Below are positions 7,050-14,433 of a stretch of 36,694 bases of DNA, piece by piece. The notes beneath the pieces were generated by a model, which saw only the letters and a list, made by a program, of their open reading frames with translations, searched no databases and was not told the DNA's origin. The DNA comes from Aquimarina sp. (lineage in GTDB: Bacteria > Bacteroidota > Bacteroidia > Flavobacteriales > Flavobacteriaceae). The translations under genes and the position numbers were made by a program. The number at the start of each line of letters is the position of its first letter. The first letter of the stretch is position 1. Location of the stretch: positions 1-36,694 of the forward strand of contig NZVW01000178.1 in assembly GCA_002697475.1 (NCBI GenBank). The letters are read 5' to 3'.

Positions 7050-7469
7050 TTATTTAATGATGACTACTACGCCTAAAACTATTAAACTGGTACTTAACAG
7101 CACTTTATGCCACTTACCACGTCTGAGCTTTTTATCTCTTTGCCGTATTTCCTTTTCCAAAAGCCCTATACTCTGATTATTGTTATGAACTATTGTGGTA
7201 TAATGATCAAGCTGTTCCGACTGAAAAGCAATGATCTGATCCTTTTGTGCGAGCAGTTGCTGAAATTTCCCTACCTGATGTGATAGCGCAGTAACCAGTG
7301 AGTCATTAAATTTTCCAAATTCCAATAATCCGGCGATCTCTTTGGACTGTTCCATAGTAAAGCAATAGTGTTTTTCACCTTGGATGTGCTGTAGCTTGGG
7401 TTGTAAAGTTTGTGAAATACCAATACAGCTCGTCATCAGTATAACTATCAATATCCTTAACTTTTTCAT
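7050..7469 (-). CDS. Coiled-coil envelope protein with lipobox-like N-terminus (o-spanin-like candidate)
   Basis: A 139-residue protein. Residues 1-19 look like an export signal (MKKLRILIVILMTSCIGIS) with a possible lipobox around Cys15. Residues 45-115 form a coiled coil rich in Gln and Leu, and the C-terminus has a second hydrophobic segment (VLLSTSLIVLGVVVII). Its start overlaps the end of the upstream TM/coiled-coil gene (7375-7734) by 95 bases in another frame, like Rz/Rz1 spanin genes. The C-terminal TM is unusual for an o-spanin, so it may instead be a virion or membrane-tethering protein. Confidence 0.65.
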   Translation of the reverse strand: MKKLRILIVILMTSCIGISQTLQPKLQHIQGEKHYCFTMEQSKEIAGLLEFGKFNDSLVTALSHQVGKFQQLLAQKDQIIAFQSEQLDHYTTIVHNNNQSIGLLEKEIRQRDKKLRRGKWHKVLLSTSLIVLGVVVIIK

Positions 7470-7734
7470 ATCGCTGCGCTTTTAAGTGTTCTATATACTT
7501 CTCATCACTTTTGATCAATTCACTGAGGCTGTCTGTTCTTTGGATCAACAGTGTTACTTTTTCTTCCAGTACCCCATTATGCTCCAGAAGCGTGCTGTTT
7601 TCTCTTTTCAACTCTTCAATTGCGATGTAGGGTTTGTTATCTTCTAAAGCTTCCTCTGCAGGAATGATCCAAAAAAGTGCAACACCTATGCCCACAATGG
7701 CTATGAGCGGTAGTATCCATCTGTAATGCTTCAT
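7375..7734 (-). CDS. N-TM coiled-coil protein (i-spanin-like candidate)
   Basis: This 119-residue protein has an N-terminal TM segment (residues 6-26, WILPLIAIVGIGVALFWIIP) and a coiled coil at about 38-95 (EELKRENSTLLEHNGVLEEK), ending in SYTDDELYWYFTNF. A single N-terminal TM followed by a periplasmic coiled coil is the i-spanin layout. The 3' end is overlapped by the start of a lipobox-containing coiled-coil gene, a classic overlapping spanin arrangement. Such pairs fuse or disrupt the outer membrane in the last step of lysis. The assignment rests on architecture, not on sequence family. Confidence 0.65.
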   Translation of the reverse strand: MKHYRWILPLIAIVGIGVALFWIIPAEEALEDNKPYIAIEELKRENSTLLEHNGVLEEKVTLLIQRTDSLSELIKSDEKYIEHLKAQRYEKVKDIDSYTDDELYWYFTNFTTQATAHPR

Positions 7735-7773
7735 ACGTAGTTTTTGAAATGTTATGTTTTGCTAAATTCTGAT

Positions 7774-8115
7774 TTATAGCAGATCTTCCTGATCGACTTT
7801 TCCCGGTTTTGGTACTATGCGTTCCAGCAGTACTTCCAGTAAAAACTTATGGAATACCGTGGCAAAGAAGAAAGAGATGATCAGTGTCCCTATACCTTTT
7901 ACCTCATAATCCCGGATAAAAAAGATGAGTATGGCATACACCACTCCTATAAGAAGTACCTGATATCTGTTCTTTAGTTGGAGTTCTAATCCTCTTCCTA
8001 TGAATTGCGGTATCTGATAGTATTGTATAACATAGGTGATCAGAATGAACGAGAAGATATAAAACCAATCCAGAGCGTTCATAAAATTTGTAAATTGTGT
8101 AAGTACGATGTCCAT
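7774..8115 (-). CDS. Three-TM holin-like membrane protein
   Basis: A 113-residue protein with three hydrophobic segments (roughly 17-35, 52-68 and 75-97) and a short charged C-terminus (PKPGKVDQEDLL). Size and topology fit a phage holin, which would form membrane lesions that time lysis, and the neighbours include spanin-like and wall-degrading proteins. No family signature is visible, so a structural membrane protein is also possible. Confidence 0.6.
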   Translation of the reverse strand: MDIVLTQFTNFMNALDWFYIFSFILITYVIQYYQIPQFIGRGLELQLKNRYQVLLIGVVYAILIFFIRDYEVKGIGTLIISFFFATVFHKFLLEVLLERIVPKPGKVDQEDLL

Positions 8116-8123
8116 AATGCTAT

Positions 8124-8363
8124 TTATTTAAGGTTGTTTTTAATGTGTACTATTTCCTTTTGAACTGCTGCCAATTGCGCATTGGGAAAAGCATTTTTGA
8201 TCAGATTTGCTACAAGTACTATAGCAGCTCCTGAAACCAGTAATCCCATAATGATCTTCAGTAAGGTTTCATTAGTCAGGGTGATGGTCACTTCTGTTTT
8301 TAGTCCGTCCTTATCTACAAGGGCATCCAGAAGAGTATTGATATTGCGTTTCTTATTTTCCAT
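8124..8363 (-). CDS. Small single-TM protein (79 aa)
   Basis: Residues 1-30 are hydrophilic (NKKRNINTLLDALVDKDGLK). One TM segment follows (about 36-58, LKIIMGLLVSGAAIVLVANL), then a short amphipathic tail. It is tightly spaced between the PG-binding protein gene and the holin-like gene. It has the general form of an internal-membrane virion protein or antiholin. No family is recognised. Confidence 0.65.
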   Translation of the reverse strand: MENKKRNINTLLDALVDKDGLKTEVTITLTNETLLKIIMGLLVSGAAIVLVANLIKNAFPNAQLAAVQKEIVHIKNNLK

Positions 8364-8368
8364 AACTT

Positions 8369-8803
8369 TTAACCTTTGATAAGTTCGTGAATAGGGATAC
8401 CCATTTGATAATGCTCATAGGTGCTTCTGTTCAGATAGGTCTTTTTAAACCGCTTTCTGACAAGCCTGTCTGTTTGTTCATCATAGATGCCTGTGACGGG
8501 TCCTTTCCATCCGTGATTTCTTAAAAGCCAGATCTGTAAACGTTCTACTTCCTTTCCCTCACTTCCGGGTTGTAATGGCCAGATCGTTGGTGGTTTTTTT
8601 GTTACGGGAGTCTCTTCTTTTTTTTCCTTTTCGCTTTGGGTAGTCTGTTGTGGTGCTGTTGTAGGCGTTACAAAAGGGTCTTCCGTGGTTCCCTGAGTTT
8701 CTGTTTGTGGTTTGGCTTTGCTCTTCTTTATCAGGTAAAGCGTCAGCAGTCCCACACCCAGACCCAATCCTACCATTGTCCATGTTTGTTTTGTCATTTT
8801 CAT
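8369..8803 (-). CDS. Membrane-anchored peptidoglycan-binding-domain protein
   Basis: This 144-residue protein has an N-terminal TM segment (about 7-25, WTMVGLGLGVGLLTLYLI), a Thr/Gln/Lys-rich linker, and a C-terminal domain resembling PG_binding_1 (LQPGSEGKEVERLQIWLLRN then VTGIYDEQTDRLVRKRFKK). No catalytic domain is attached. Its ATG overlaps the stop of the related upstream gene (ATGA). It would bind cell-wall glycan or stem peptide while anchored in a membrane, possibly to position wall-cutting enzymes during entry. Confidence 0.7.
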   Translation of the reverse strand: MKMTKQTWTMVGLGLGVGLLTLYLIKKSKAKPQTETQGTTEDPFVTPTTAPQQTTQSEKEKKEETPVTKKPPTIWPLQPGSEGKEVERLQIWLLRNHGWKGPVTGIYDEQTDRLVRKRFKKTYLNRSTYEHYQMGIPIHELIKG

Positions 8804-9252
8804 TTGCGTATGGTTTTCATTGCGGTTTTCATTCCTTCTATATCCTTTTTGGCAAAAGAGGTTTTCCCTAAATGGAGTTTTGCTGCTTTATTGGTTTTGT
8901 TGCCAAACATTCCATCTACCCCGTCATTGGCTTTACCGGAACTGCCCAGCTCAGCTTTGTAAATGTTCTTCAGGTAGGCCTGTAGTACTTCCACATCTTT
9001 ATGACACGTACCATAGGATAACGGATAGCTGCGACTACTGCATCTAAAGCGAGAACTTATCGTTACCGGTTTGGTATCTTTTGTAGTTGTAGTGATTTGG
9101 GGATTATCATCTGTGGAGAAAAGGAGCATCTCCTCCTTTCCTTTTCGGTGACGGTAGTACCAGTATCCAACACCAACCAGCACTAGCGTAGTTACGCCAA
9201 TCACCAGCCATAATTGTTGATCTTCTGTCAGTGTATTTTTCGTTGTTTTCAT
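8800..9252 (-). CDS. Membrane-anchored peptidoglycan-binding-like protein, paralogous layout to neighbour
   Basis: A 150-residue protein with a TM segment at about 13-31 (LWLVIGVTTLVLVGVGYWYY), a linker, and a C-terminal region (YPLSYGTCHKDVEVLQAYLK, then DGVDGMFGNKTNKAAKLHLG) that matches the PG_binding_1 pattern. Two Cys residues just before and at the start of the domain could form a disulphide. Its TGA overlaps the ATG of the next gene, which has the same TM-linker-PG-binding layout, so the two probably arose by duplication and act together. Confidence 0.7.
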   Translation of the reverse strand: MKTTKNTLTEDQQLWLVIGVTTLVLVGVGYWYYRHRKGKEEMLLFSTDDNPQITTTTKDTKPVTISSRFRCSSRSYPLSYGTCHKDVEVLQAYLKNIYKAELGSSGKANDGVDGMFGNKTNKAAKLHLGKTSFAKKDIEGMKTAMKTIRK

Positions 9253-9274
9253 ATGCTATTTTTCTGTTGTTTCG

Positions 9275-9802
9275 CTATGCTACTAATCGGTAATTGGGTA
9301 AGCTGCGTACCTGATCGTAAACCAGTTCCTTCAGCTCACTGTCACTCAGAAAACTTCTGAGGTACTGCCACATATCCCTTCGTCCATATTGGTAATAAAA
9401 GGCTCTGGACAGACTGGCGACCTGCGTTTTATCCTGTAGGCTTTTAAATACCCGTGCTACCGCCTGCTCATCATCATTGAATGTCCCTTTTGCATTGAAT
9501 AACTTTGCTGCAAAATGCTTAGCCACGGATTCCGGTAGTTCTTTAATTTTTTTGCCCCCTAACCAGGTATTCACATCCTTGTTATAGTTCATATCAAAAG
9601 GATTCTTCCAATTGGGTTCTGTAACTGCTGTTGCCGTTCCACCTCCCTGAGCCACGATGACAGGTTTATCTAAAGTTCCTACTCCCATAAATACGTGATC
9701 TTTTTTGTTGTTTTTTCCAAAAAACAGCACATACAGTCCTATCCCAAGTCCTATAGTGCCTGCTCCACCTACTACCCACCACATTGTTTTTGATATTTTC
9801 AT
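9275..9802 (-). CDS. TM protein with annexin-like-repeat C-domain (paralogue 1)
   Basis: I use the ATG at 9802 (MKISKTMWWVVGG), which puts the TM at residues 6-27 and leaves a 19-base gap to the upstream gene; an upstream start at 9889 would overlap that gene in another frame. The 175-residue product has a Gly/Thr-rich linker and a helical domain (about 90-170): DDEQAVARVFKSLQDKTQVA, YYQYGRRDMWQYLRSFL, ELKELVYDQVRSLPNYRL. This resembles the annexin-like helical repeats found in some bacterial surface and phage proteins. The adjacent gene encodes the same layout. Confidence 0.65.
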   Translation of the reverse strand: MKISKTMWWVVGGAGTIGLGIGLYVLFFGKNNKKDHVFMGVGTLDKPVIVAQGGGTATAVTEPNWKNPFDMNYNKDVNTWLGGKKIKELPESVAKHFAAKLFNAKGTFNDDEQAVARVFKSLQDKTQVASLSRAFYYQYGRRDMWQYLRSFLSDSELKELVYDQVRSLPNYRLVA

Positions 9803-9821
9803 CCTGTATTTTTCTGTTGTA

Positions 9822-10316
9822 TTAAAGTGTTCTGTATTTCGGTAAGCCGGAGATGATCTTGAGTACCTGTGTGATTTCCTCCTGATCAAAACTGTCTTTC
9901 AACTGGTCTTTAAGTGATACTTTGTAATCTCTTTGATATGCCCTGGCTACCTGAGATACCTGTACCTTGTCTTTTAAACTGCCCAAAAGGGCATACACGC
10001 CTTGTTCATCGTCACCTCCTTTATACCACGGCTTAAAAAACTGATGGATATCCTTTGCCAGTCGTGTGGCTACTGTCTCTTTCAATACAATGACTTTTGA
10101 GGTCACTCCCTGCATCACCCTGTCTTTATAATGCATACTTAAGGCATCTTCTGCATCCAGACCCTGAGTTACCGGATGCAACTGCTTATTGACTGCTGCC
10201 AGTACAGCCTGTGCCAAACGGTCTCTATTGCGCTTTCGCACTAAGATCACCGTTGTGCCTATACAAAGTACGCCCAGTACACCTACTGCTATATATAATC
10301 CTTTAGTACTCTTCAT
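9822..10316 (-). CDS. TM protein with annexin-like-repeat C-domain (paralogue 2)
   Basis: A 164-residue protein with a TM at about 6-26 (LYIAVGVLGVLCIGTTVILV), a basic stretch, then a helical domain containing GGDDEQGVYALLGSLKDKVQ, VARAYQRDYKVSLKDQLKDS and EITQVLKIISGLPKYRTL. The same order of elements occurs in the next gene (DDEQ, LK/LQDK, Y.(Y/D), LP.YR.(L/V)), so these are tandem paralogues. Annexin-like repeats in other proteins bind membranes or lipids, which fits a bilayer-associated virion, but this role is inferred. Confidence 0.65.
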   Translation of the reverse strand: MKSTKGLYIAVGVLGVLCIGTTVILVRKRNRDRLAQAVLAAVNKQLHPVTQGLDAEDALSMHYKDRVMQGVTSKVIVLKETVATRLAKDIHQFFKPWYKGGDDEQGVYALLGSLKDKVQVSQVARAYQRDYKVSLKDQLKDSFDQEEITQVLKIISGLPKYRTL

Positions 10317-10331
10317 ATCCTTTTGCCGATG

Positions 10332-10778
10332 TTAGCGCTTTAGTATTTTTCCTGCCTTTCCCACCGGAGTGAACTGTGCCACATCTGCCAGTGTTGCTTT
10401 TTTAGTGGTATTCCATAACACCACACCTATGATCGCCAATACCAGCGCCAGTGTCATCGGCACACCAATGGACAATATTTTGGACAGGTTTTTGCCTAAA
10501 CCCATAAAATTGCTGCCGATCGCTGAGGCATCTGCAATGGCTCTGGTGGCTGCACTAGACACATCAATACGGTTTTTCTTAAGCCAGCTGTTAAATTCCA
10601 CATTGGTAGTACAGCTTGAGGATCCGTTGGTTTTCCAGGTGACCAGCCAGATCGTTCGTGCATTTTGACTACCCAGATGTGTTTGTAAGCTCTTGAAATA
10701 GCCTACCCATAATTCGCAGGGGTCTCCCCGCTCGGGAACTACAAAATGTGTATCGTGTATGTTCAGTGTTATAGGCAT
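10332..10778 (-). CDS. Hypothetical TM protein (148 aa)
   Basis: The N-terminal 80 residues are soluble and mixed alpha/beta, with two Cys close together (SSSCTTN and GDPCELW). A Gly/Ala/Ser-rich amphipathic region (IADASAIGSNFMGLGKNLSK) leads into one TM segment (about 105-125, VPMTLALVLAIIGVVLWN) and a basic tail (GKAGKILKR). No family is recognised. Position and shape suggest a structural membrane protein of the late block. Confidence 0.65.
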   Translation of the reverse strand: MPITLNIHDTHFVVPERGDPCELWVGYFKSLQTHLGSQNARTIWLVTWKTNGSSSCTTNVEFNSWLKKNRIDVSSAATRAIADASAIGSNFMGLGKNLSKILSIGVPMTLALVLAIIGVVLWNTTKKATLADVAQFTPVGKAGKILKR

Positions 10779-10783
10779 GGGAT

Positions 10784-10972
10784 CTACTTTTTTATAATGG
10801 CATTGGATTGTGTACTGGCTTCCCTGGCAGACAATCCCAAATCTTCTAACACTTCCATCAGGTGTCTTTTGATGCTGGCTTCTTTCTTCAGGGCTTCCTG
10901 CTTATCGTAGCGCATATAGATATGCCTGCCAATCAGAATTCCTATAGCCAGGGTGATGATCGTATTTTTCAT
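10784..10972 (-). CDS. Small single-TM protein (62 aa)
   Basis: I use the ATG at 10972, because it overlaps the TGA of the upstream amidase-like gene (ATGA) and puts a TM segment at the very N-terminus (MKNTIITLAIGILIGRHIY). The longer frame from 11035 would add unrelated hydrophilic residues within the upstream gene. The rest is a charged helix (DKQEALKKEASIKRHLMEVL). A signal-anchor helix plus a short cytoplasmic or lumenal helix is common among membrane-virion proteins. No family is recognised. Confidence 0.65.
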   Translation of the reverse strand: MKNTIITLAIGILIGRHIYMRYDKQEALKKEASIKRHLMEVLEDLGLSAREASTQSNAIIKK

Positions 10973-11478
10973 CCTGCGTCCTGTTTCGGTTTTTTGTAAA
11001 TATGTTGCTCGGCAATACCAATCTCTTCCAGCCATATGGAAACATCAAAGCCCGGATTTTCCGCTCCTGCCTTTGCAGGGGCTTCGTCGAATCCCAATAC
11101 CTGAACATTGGGGAATTTTAAAATGTAAAAGCGGACGATGGCTTCAAGCGCCTGGAGTTGGGCTTTGGTACGGCTATCTTTGGGTTTCACCTCTTTTTCC
11201 GTTCTGCCTCCGACATAAGCGATATGCTTATACCTTCCTTGTATAGCGTCCTTTCCTTCGGATAGCCCCCAAAGGTCTACATCTGTCGGGCTTTCTTCTC
11301 CAATCAGAGTGTCCATACGCCCATCGGCGTGAATGAGGTAATCTATTCCCGGACGTTTCCAGCCATACCCGCCTTCTTTGATCGCGGTGGTATGTAAGGC
11401 TATGATATCTGCAGGGGTTACTGCTACACCTTCTCCGGTGGCTGTGCTTTGAATTACGATATAATCTACTTTTTTCAT
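10969..11478 (-). CDS. Amidase_2-like protein lacking the zinc ligands (probable pseudoenzyme)
   Basis: This 169-residue protein follows the N-acetylmuramoyl-L-alanine amidase (Amidase_2, T7-lysozyme-type) pattern of Bacteroidota phages: DYIVIQSTAT near the start, GIDYLIHADGRMDTLIG, KHIAYVGG, SRTKAQLQALEAIVRFYI and a GFDVSIWLEEIG end. The expected zinc ligands are replaced: the first His is Gln10, the His of the usual GHRD is Phe130 (GFDEAP), and the CPxFD Cys is Asn141 (NPGFD). The frame is intact with good coding character, so it is a maintained non-catalytic homologue, perhaps a wall-binding or structural virion protein. No TM is present. Confidence 0.75.
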   Translation of the reverse strand: MKKVDYIVIQSTATGEGVAVTPADIIALHTTAIKEGGYGWKRPGIDYLIHADGRMDTLIGEESPTDVDLWGLSEGKDAIQGRYKHIAYVGGRTEKEVKPKDSRTKAQLQALEAIVRFYILKFPNVQVLGFDEAPAKAGAENPGFDVSIWLEEIGIAEQHIYKKPKQDAG

Positions 11479-11518
11479 CTTTCTCTATTTTTAGTTCATA
11501 TGCTTTCTATAGTGCTAT

Positions 11519-11956
11519 TTAGGAGGTATGTATATCTCTAAATCCCAGCAGTCGATACGTGGGATAGGGACGTATACACACACTATTATTCTGATTGCCT
11601 CCAAGGGTATAGATGTAATCTTTCTGTTCGCTAAACCCTATAAAGAAGCCTACATGTCCCTTCCAACTGGTCTTACGTTCTCTCCAGTACACCACTATAC
11701 TACCAAGGGCAGGGTTGGATATTTCTTTTCCAACCTCCAGCCATGATCGTGCAGTTAACGCTCCACTCCGCTGGCAGCCTGCTTTTAGGGCGACCCAATT
11801 CGCGAACGCGGAGCACCACGCCGTTTGATCCGTAGTCACCCACTGGTGTCCTATGTCTTTAAAATATTGCAGGATACGGGGATGCGAAGGTTGCCCTGTC
11901 TTTTCCTGAACGCCGTATTCTGCCAGGGCTATATTGATCAGCTGTGTTGTATTCAT
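11519..11956 (-). CDS. TIGR02594/CHAP-like cysteine peptidase (peptidoglycan peptidase/amidase)
   Basis: A 145-residue protein matching the TIGR02594/CHAP-like NlpC-P60 superfamily pattern: TTDQTAWCSAFANWVALKAG (nucleophile Cys48), TARSWLEVG, GSIVVYWRE, GHVGFFIGF (His101) and LGGNQNNSV (Asn121). The catalytic set is complete, so it should cleave peptidoglycan peptide bonds, in contrast to the neighbouring amidase homologue. There is no TM segment or signal peptide. The start ATG overlaps the TGA of the propeller gene. It could be the main lysis peptidase or an entry enzyme. Confidence 0.8.
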   Translation of the reverse strand: MNTTQLINIALAEYGVQEKTGQPSHPRILQYFKDIGHQWVTTDQTAWCSAFANWVALKAGCQRSGALTARSWLEVGKEISNPALGSIVVYWRERKTSWKGHVGFFIGFSEQKDYIYTLGGNQNNSVCIRPYPTYRLLGFRDIHTS

Positions 11957-13680
11957 TGGTTTTCAAGTATTTGGTTAAACAAATCGGTTTGGGGTTGTGT
12001 GTAGTAGGTGAGCAGGGTGATCGTCTGTCTCCCGCCAATCTTAAACACCCAGCCGTGTTTTCCGTCGATGATCGTGCCTTTCATCTCAAAGACTTCGGCT
12101 ACATTACCAAAATTCTGAGGGCTGTGGTATCCGGAAAAGGAGATGGGTTGTACGGTTGTGGTTCCGGTAACGCTTTCTTTTTCCAGTTTCAACACCCTGA
12201 AACGTGCTGTCCCGGATAACACAAACTTGACGTGCTCTACCAGTGCAGGTTTGAACTTAAAATCGTCCCGTTTTGCCTCGTATTCTTCATTGATGGTTAC
12301 CGCACTGCTTTCGGCGCTATAGGAAATGAGTCCTATACTTCCTCCATTGGGATTGGTGCTAAATAACCGATCGCTGGCAGGGTCAACTGCCAATCCTATG
12401 TTTACCACACCTAAAGCAAGGGTATTGACCACATTGTCATTTTGATCGATGATGGTAAAGGTGTTATCCCCTCTGTTCCCTACATATAACAGTTGACTAT
12501 TGGGATGGTATACGATAGCATAGGGTCGGTTTCCAACGGCTATTGGCGCTTGCACACTCATCGTCTCCAGAGCTATAGGAACCACAGCATTGCCATCCCC
12601 TGCTACTACATATAACTTTTGGGTCAAAGGATGATATACGGCAGTAGTAAGTCCCTCTCCAAGATTTCCCAGGGTTTGAATGGGCTGATCTTCTGCATTG
12701 AGTATCGTTAGGGTATCGTCTCCGGAGTTTATGACAAACATAGCTCCAGTCTCCGGTTGCACGGCAATACTCCTTGGGGATTTCCCTACAGCCACTGTAG
12801 TAATGACATTCTCTGTAGCAGTATCTATCACAGTTGCTGTATTTTCAGCGATATTGGCGGTATACAGTTTTCCTGTAAAGGAATTGAATTGAATAGCCAC
12901 AGGTCGTAACCCTACCGGAATCCTGTGGGTAATGCTTAATTCGGTACTGATTACGGCTACCGTATCTGCAATACAGTTGGCCACGTAGACCTTGCCAAAG
13001 TTTGGGGAATCGGTTTGGCTATTCACGGCAAGGGCTACAGGCCCCCAGCCATAGGCTGGATGTGATGAACCACTATGGTTATGGGCTGCTACATCTATAA
13101 ACCGGATCAGTGTACCCTTTTTATCCAGTACACTGATCGTGTTGGATAATTGATTGGCGATATAGGTAAAGCCGTTGAATGGGTTCACTACAATTCCCTG
13201 AGGGTACACTCCTGTTCCTAAGCTAGAACTCACTTGTATGGTTTGGAATACGTGGTCTGCTATATCTCCGGGTAATGCAGGGCTTAACGGTGGTTTTTTA
13301 TTGCCTGCCCATAAGCGTACTTCCCGTTCAATATCCGAATGGTTGGTAATGGTGAGTTGGGTAACTTCATACTCCTGTTGTAACTTTTTATAAAATGCTG
13401 CACTGCCCAGCATCGCTGCTGTACGTCCTAATCCCGGTAATTCAATACTTTGAGTTCCGGTTTTAGAGTGAGGTGTTCTAAGTTTGGTACGGTAGGGCGA
13501 AATACGAGTGGTCAATGATCTTGTATAATTATCCTCCCGAGCTGGTTCTCCTGAATCTTCTTTCTCTAAAGCACGGGTTTCCGTATCCGGTAGCTGACCT
13601 TCCTGGGCATACCACGCCCATAAGACCGCCAGTCCTACTCCTGTAGTAATCCATACCATTTCTGTCGTTATCGTTCTCAT
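11953..13680 (-). CDS. Membrane-anchored seven-bladed YncE/YVTN-type beta-propeller protein
   Basis: A 575-residue protein with an N-terminal TM (about 5-24), a charged linker, then a beta-propeller at about residues 160-465. Seven blade starts are visible (GVYPQGIVV, GWGPVALAV, GLRPVAIQF, GKSPRSIAV, GEGLTTAVY, GNRPYAIVY, GVVNIGLAV), each followed by a (Y/F)V(A/G)N..D.T(I/V)-type strand. A C-terminal beta-rich domain follows (EYEAKRDDFKFKPALVEHVK). YncE-type propellers bind ligands or partners; here it may recognise a host surface or scaffold other envelope proteins. Translationally coupled on both sides by ATGA overlaps. It is the largest gene of the late block. Confidence 0.8.
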   Translation of the reverse strand: MRTITTEMVWITTGVGLAVLWAWYAQEGQLPDTETRALEKEDSGEPAREDNYTRSLTTRISPYRTKLRTPHSKTGTQSIELPGLGRTAAMLGSAAFYKKLQQEYEVTQLTITNHSDIEREVRLWAGNKKPPLSPALPGDIADHVFQTIQVSSSLGTGVYPQGIVVNPFNGFTYIANQLSNTISVLDKKGTLIRFIDVAAHNHSGSSHPAYGWGPVALAVNSQTDSPNFGKVYVANCIADTVAVISTELSITHRIPVGLRPVAIQFNSFTGKLYTANIAENTATVIDTATENVITTVAVGKSPRSIAVQPETGAMFVINSGDDTLTILNAEDQPIQTLGNLGEGLTTAVYHPLTQKLYVVAGDGNAVVPIALETMSVQAPIAVGNRPYAIVYHPNSQLLYVGNRGDNTFTIIDQNDNVVNTLALGVVNIGLAVDPASDRLFSTNPNGGSIGLISYSAESSAVTINEEYEAKRDDFKFKPALVEHVKFVLSGTARFRVLKLEKESVTGTTTVQPISFSGYHSPQNFGNVAEVFEMKGTIIDGKHGWVFKIGGRQTITLLTYYTQPQTDLFNQILENQ

Positions 13681-14432
13681 TGTGCCAGTGCGTATTGGTC
13701 TATAAATTGGATAATATCTTTGGTGCGTTTTACCTGAAACTTACCTACCAGTTCGGGATGTAAACTGAAGATTTTCGTTGCGGCATAGACGGCTTCTATT
13801 TTTGGAAAACCATAGTCCAGGTAGTGACGTATCCCACAGAGGTCTGCGGTGGTTTCACTGCGTGAGTTTAAAAACCAGTGGCAGCCTTCGTGTGACAGGA
13901 TTGCTACCCGTACCGGAATAGTAAAGGTTTTAAACAGGCGCTGCGAAATCTGTACCCTGGGCATTTTTCGGTTGATCCGTGCCGGGGTAATCAGCTCCTT
14001 CCCATAGGCATCCACAATACCGGGCAGGTATTGGAATAGAAACTCTCCCGTTGGGCTATCGTAAAAGCCCGCAGGGACATATCCTGCTTTCTGCGCAAAC
14101 TGAATGGCGAAATCCATAAAGCGTTGCTGCTCCGGTGTTGCCCAAAGTTTGGCAGCTGGCATAGGGATGATCTTAAAATCTTTCACAGTAATCCCTCCTG
14201 CATCCCCTGTTTTTTTATCATAGATTTCCAATTCCAGTTCCTCGGGGGTAACAGGTAGCGGTATATAAATCTTGCGCTGTTGTCCTCGTTCCAAATAGGC
14301 TTTCCTTCGGAAATAGTCCGTATACGGATGCAAGGGGTCTGAGACCTTAAAGCCTAAGGACATAGCCCTATCTACCTTTACAGTAATGGCAATGGTAAAA
14401 CGCCTTTTATGTGATGGAATCGGAATGATCAT
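13677..14432 (-). CDS. HExxH zinc metallopeptidase-like protein
   Basis: A 251-residue protein with a complete zincin motif: ILSHEGCHWFLN (His181, Glu182, His185), followed by SETTADLCGIRHYL, where Glu193 or Asp197 would be the third ligand, and a YLDYGFP segment as in many minigluzincin-like peptidases. The N-terminal half is beta-rich (KRRFTIAITVKV, RKIYIPLPVTPEELELEIYD) and may be a binding domain. No TM or signal is seen. Its ATG is two bases beyond the TAG of the upstream gene and its stop overlaps the propeller start. It could process virion proteins or open the host envelope. Confidence 0.7.
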   Translation of the reverse strand: MIIPIPSHKRRFTIAITVKVDRAMSLGFKVSDPLHPYTDYFRRKAYLERGQQRKIYIPLPVTPEELELEIYDKKTGDAGGITVKDFKIIPMPAAKLWATPEQQRFMDFAIQFAQKAGYVPAGFYDSPTGEFLFQYLPGIVDAYGKELITPARINRKMPRVQISQRLFKTFTIPVRVAILSHEGCHWFLNSRSETTADLCGIRHYLDYGFPKIEAVYAATKIFSLHPELVGKFQVKRTKDIIQFIDQYALAQ

Positions 14433-14433
14433 A

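Noticed and set aside
9803..9889. Longer start for the first annexin-like protein
   Set aside because: It would add a Ser/Arg-rich segment that is the end of the upstream gene read in another frame; the TM would no longer be N-terminal as in its paralogue.
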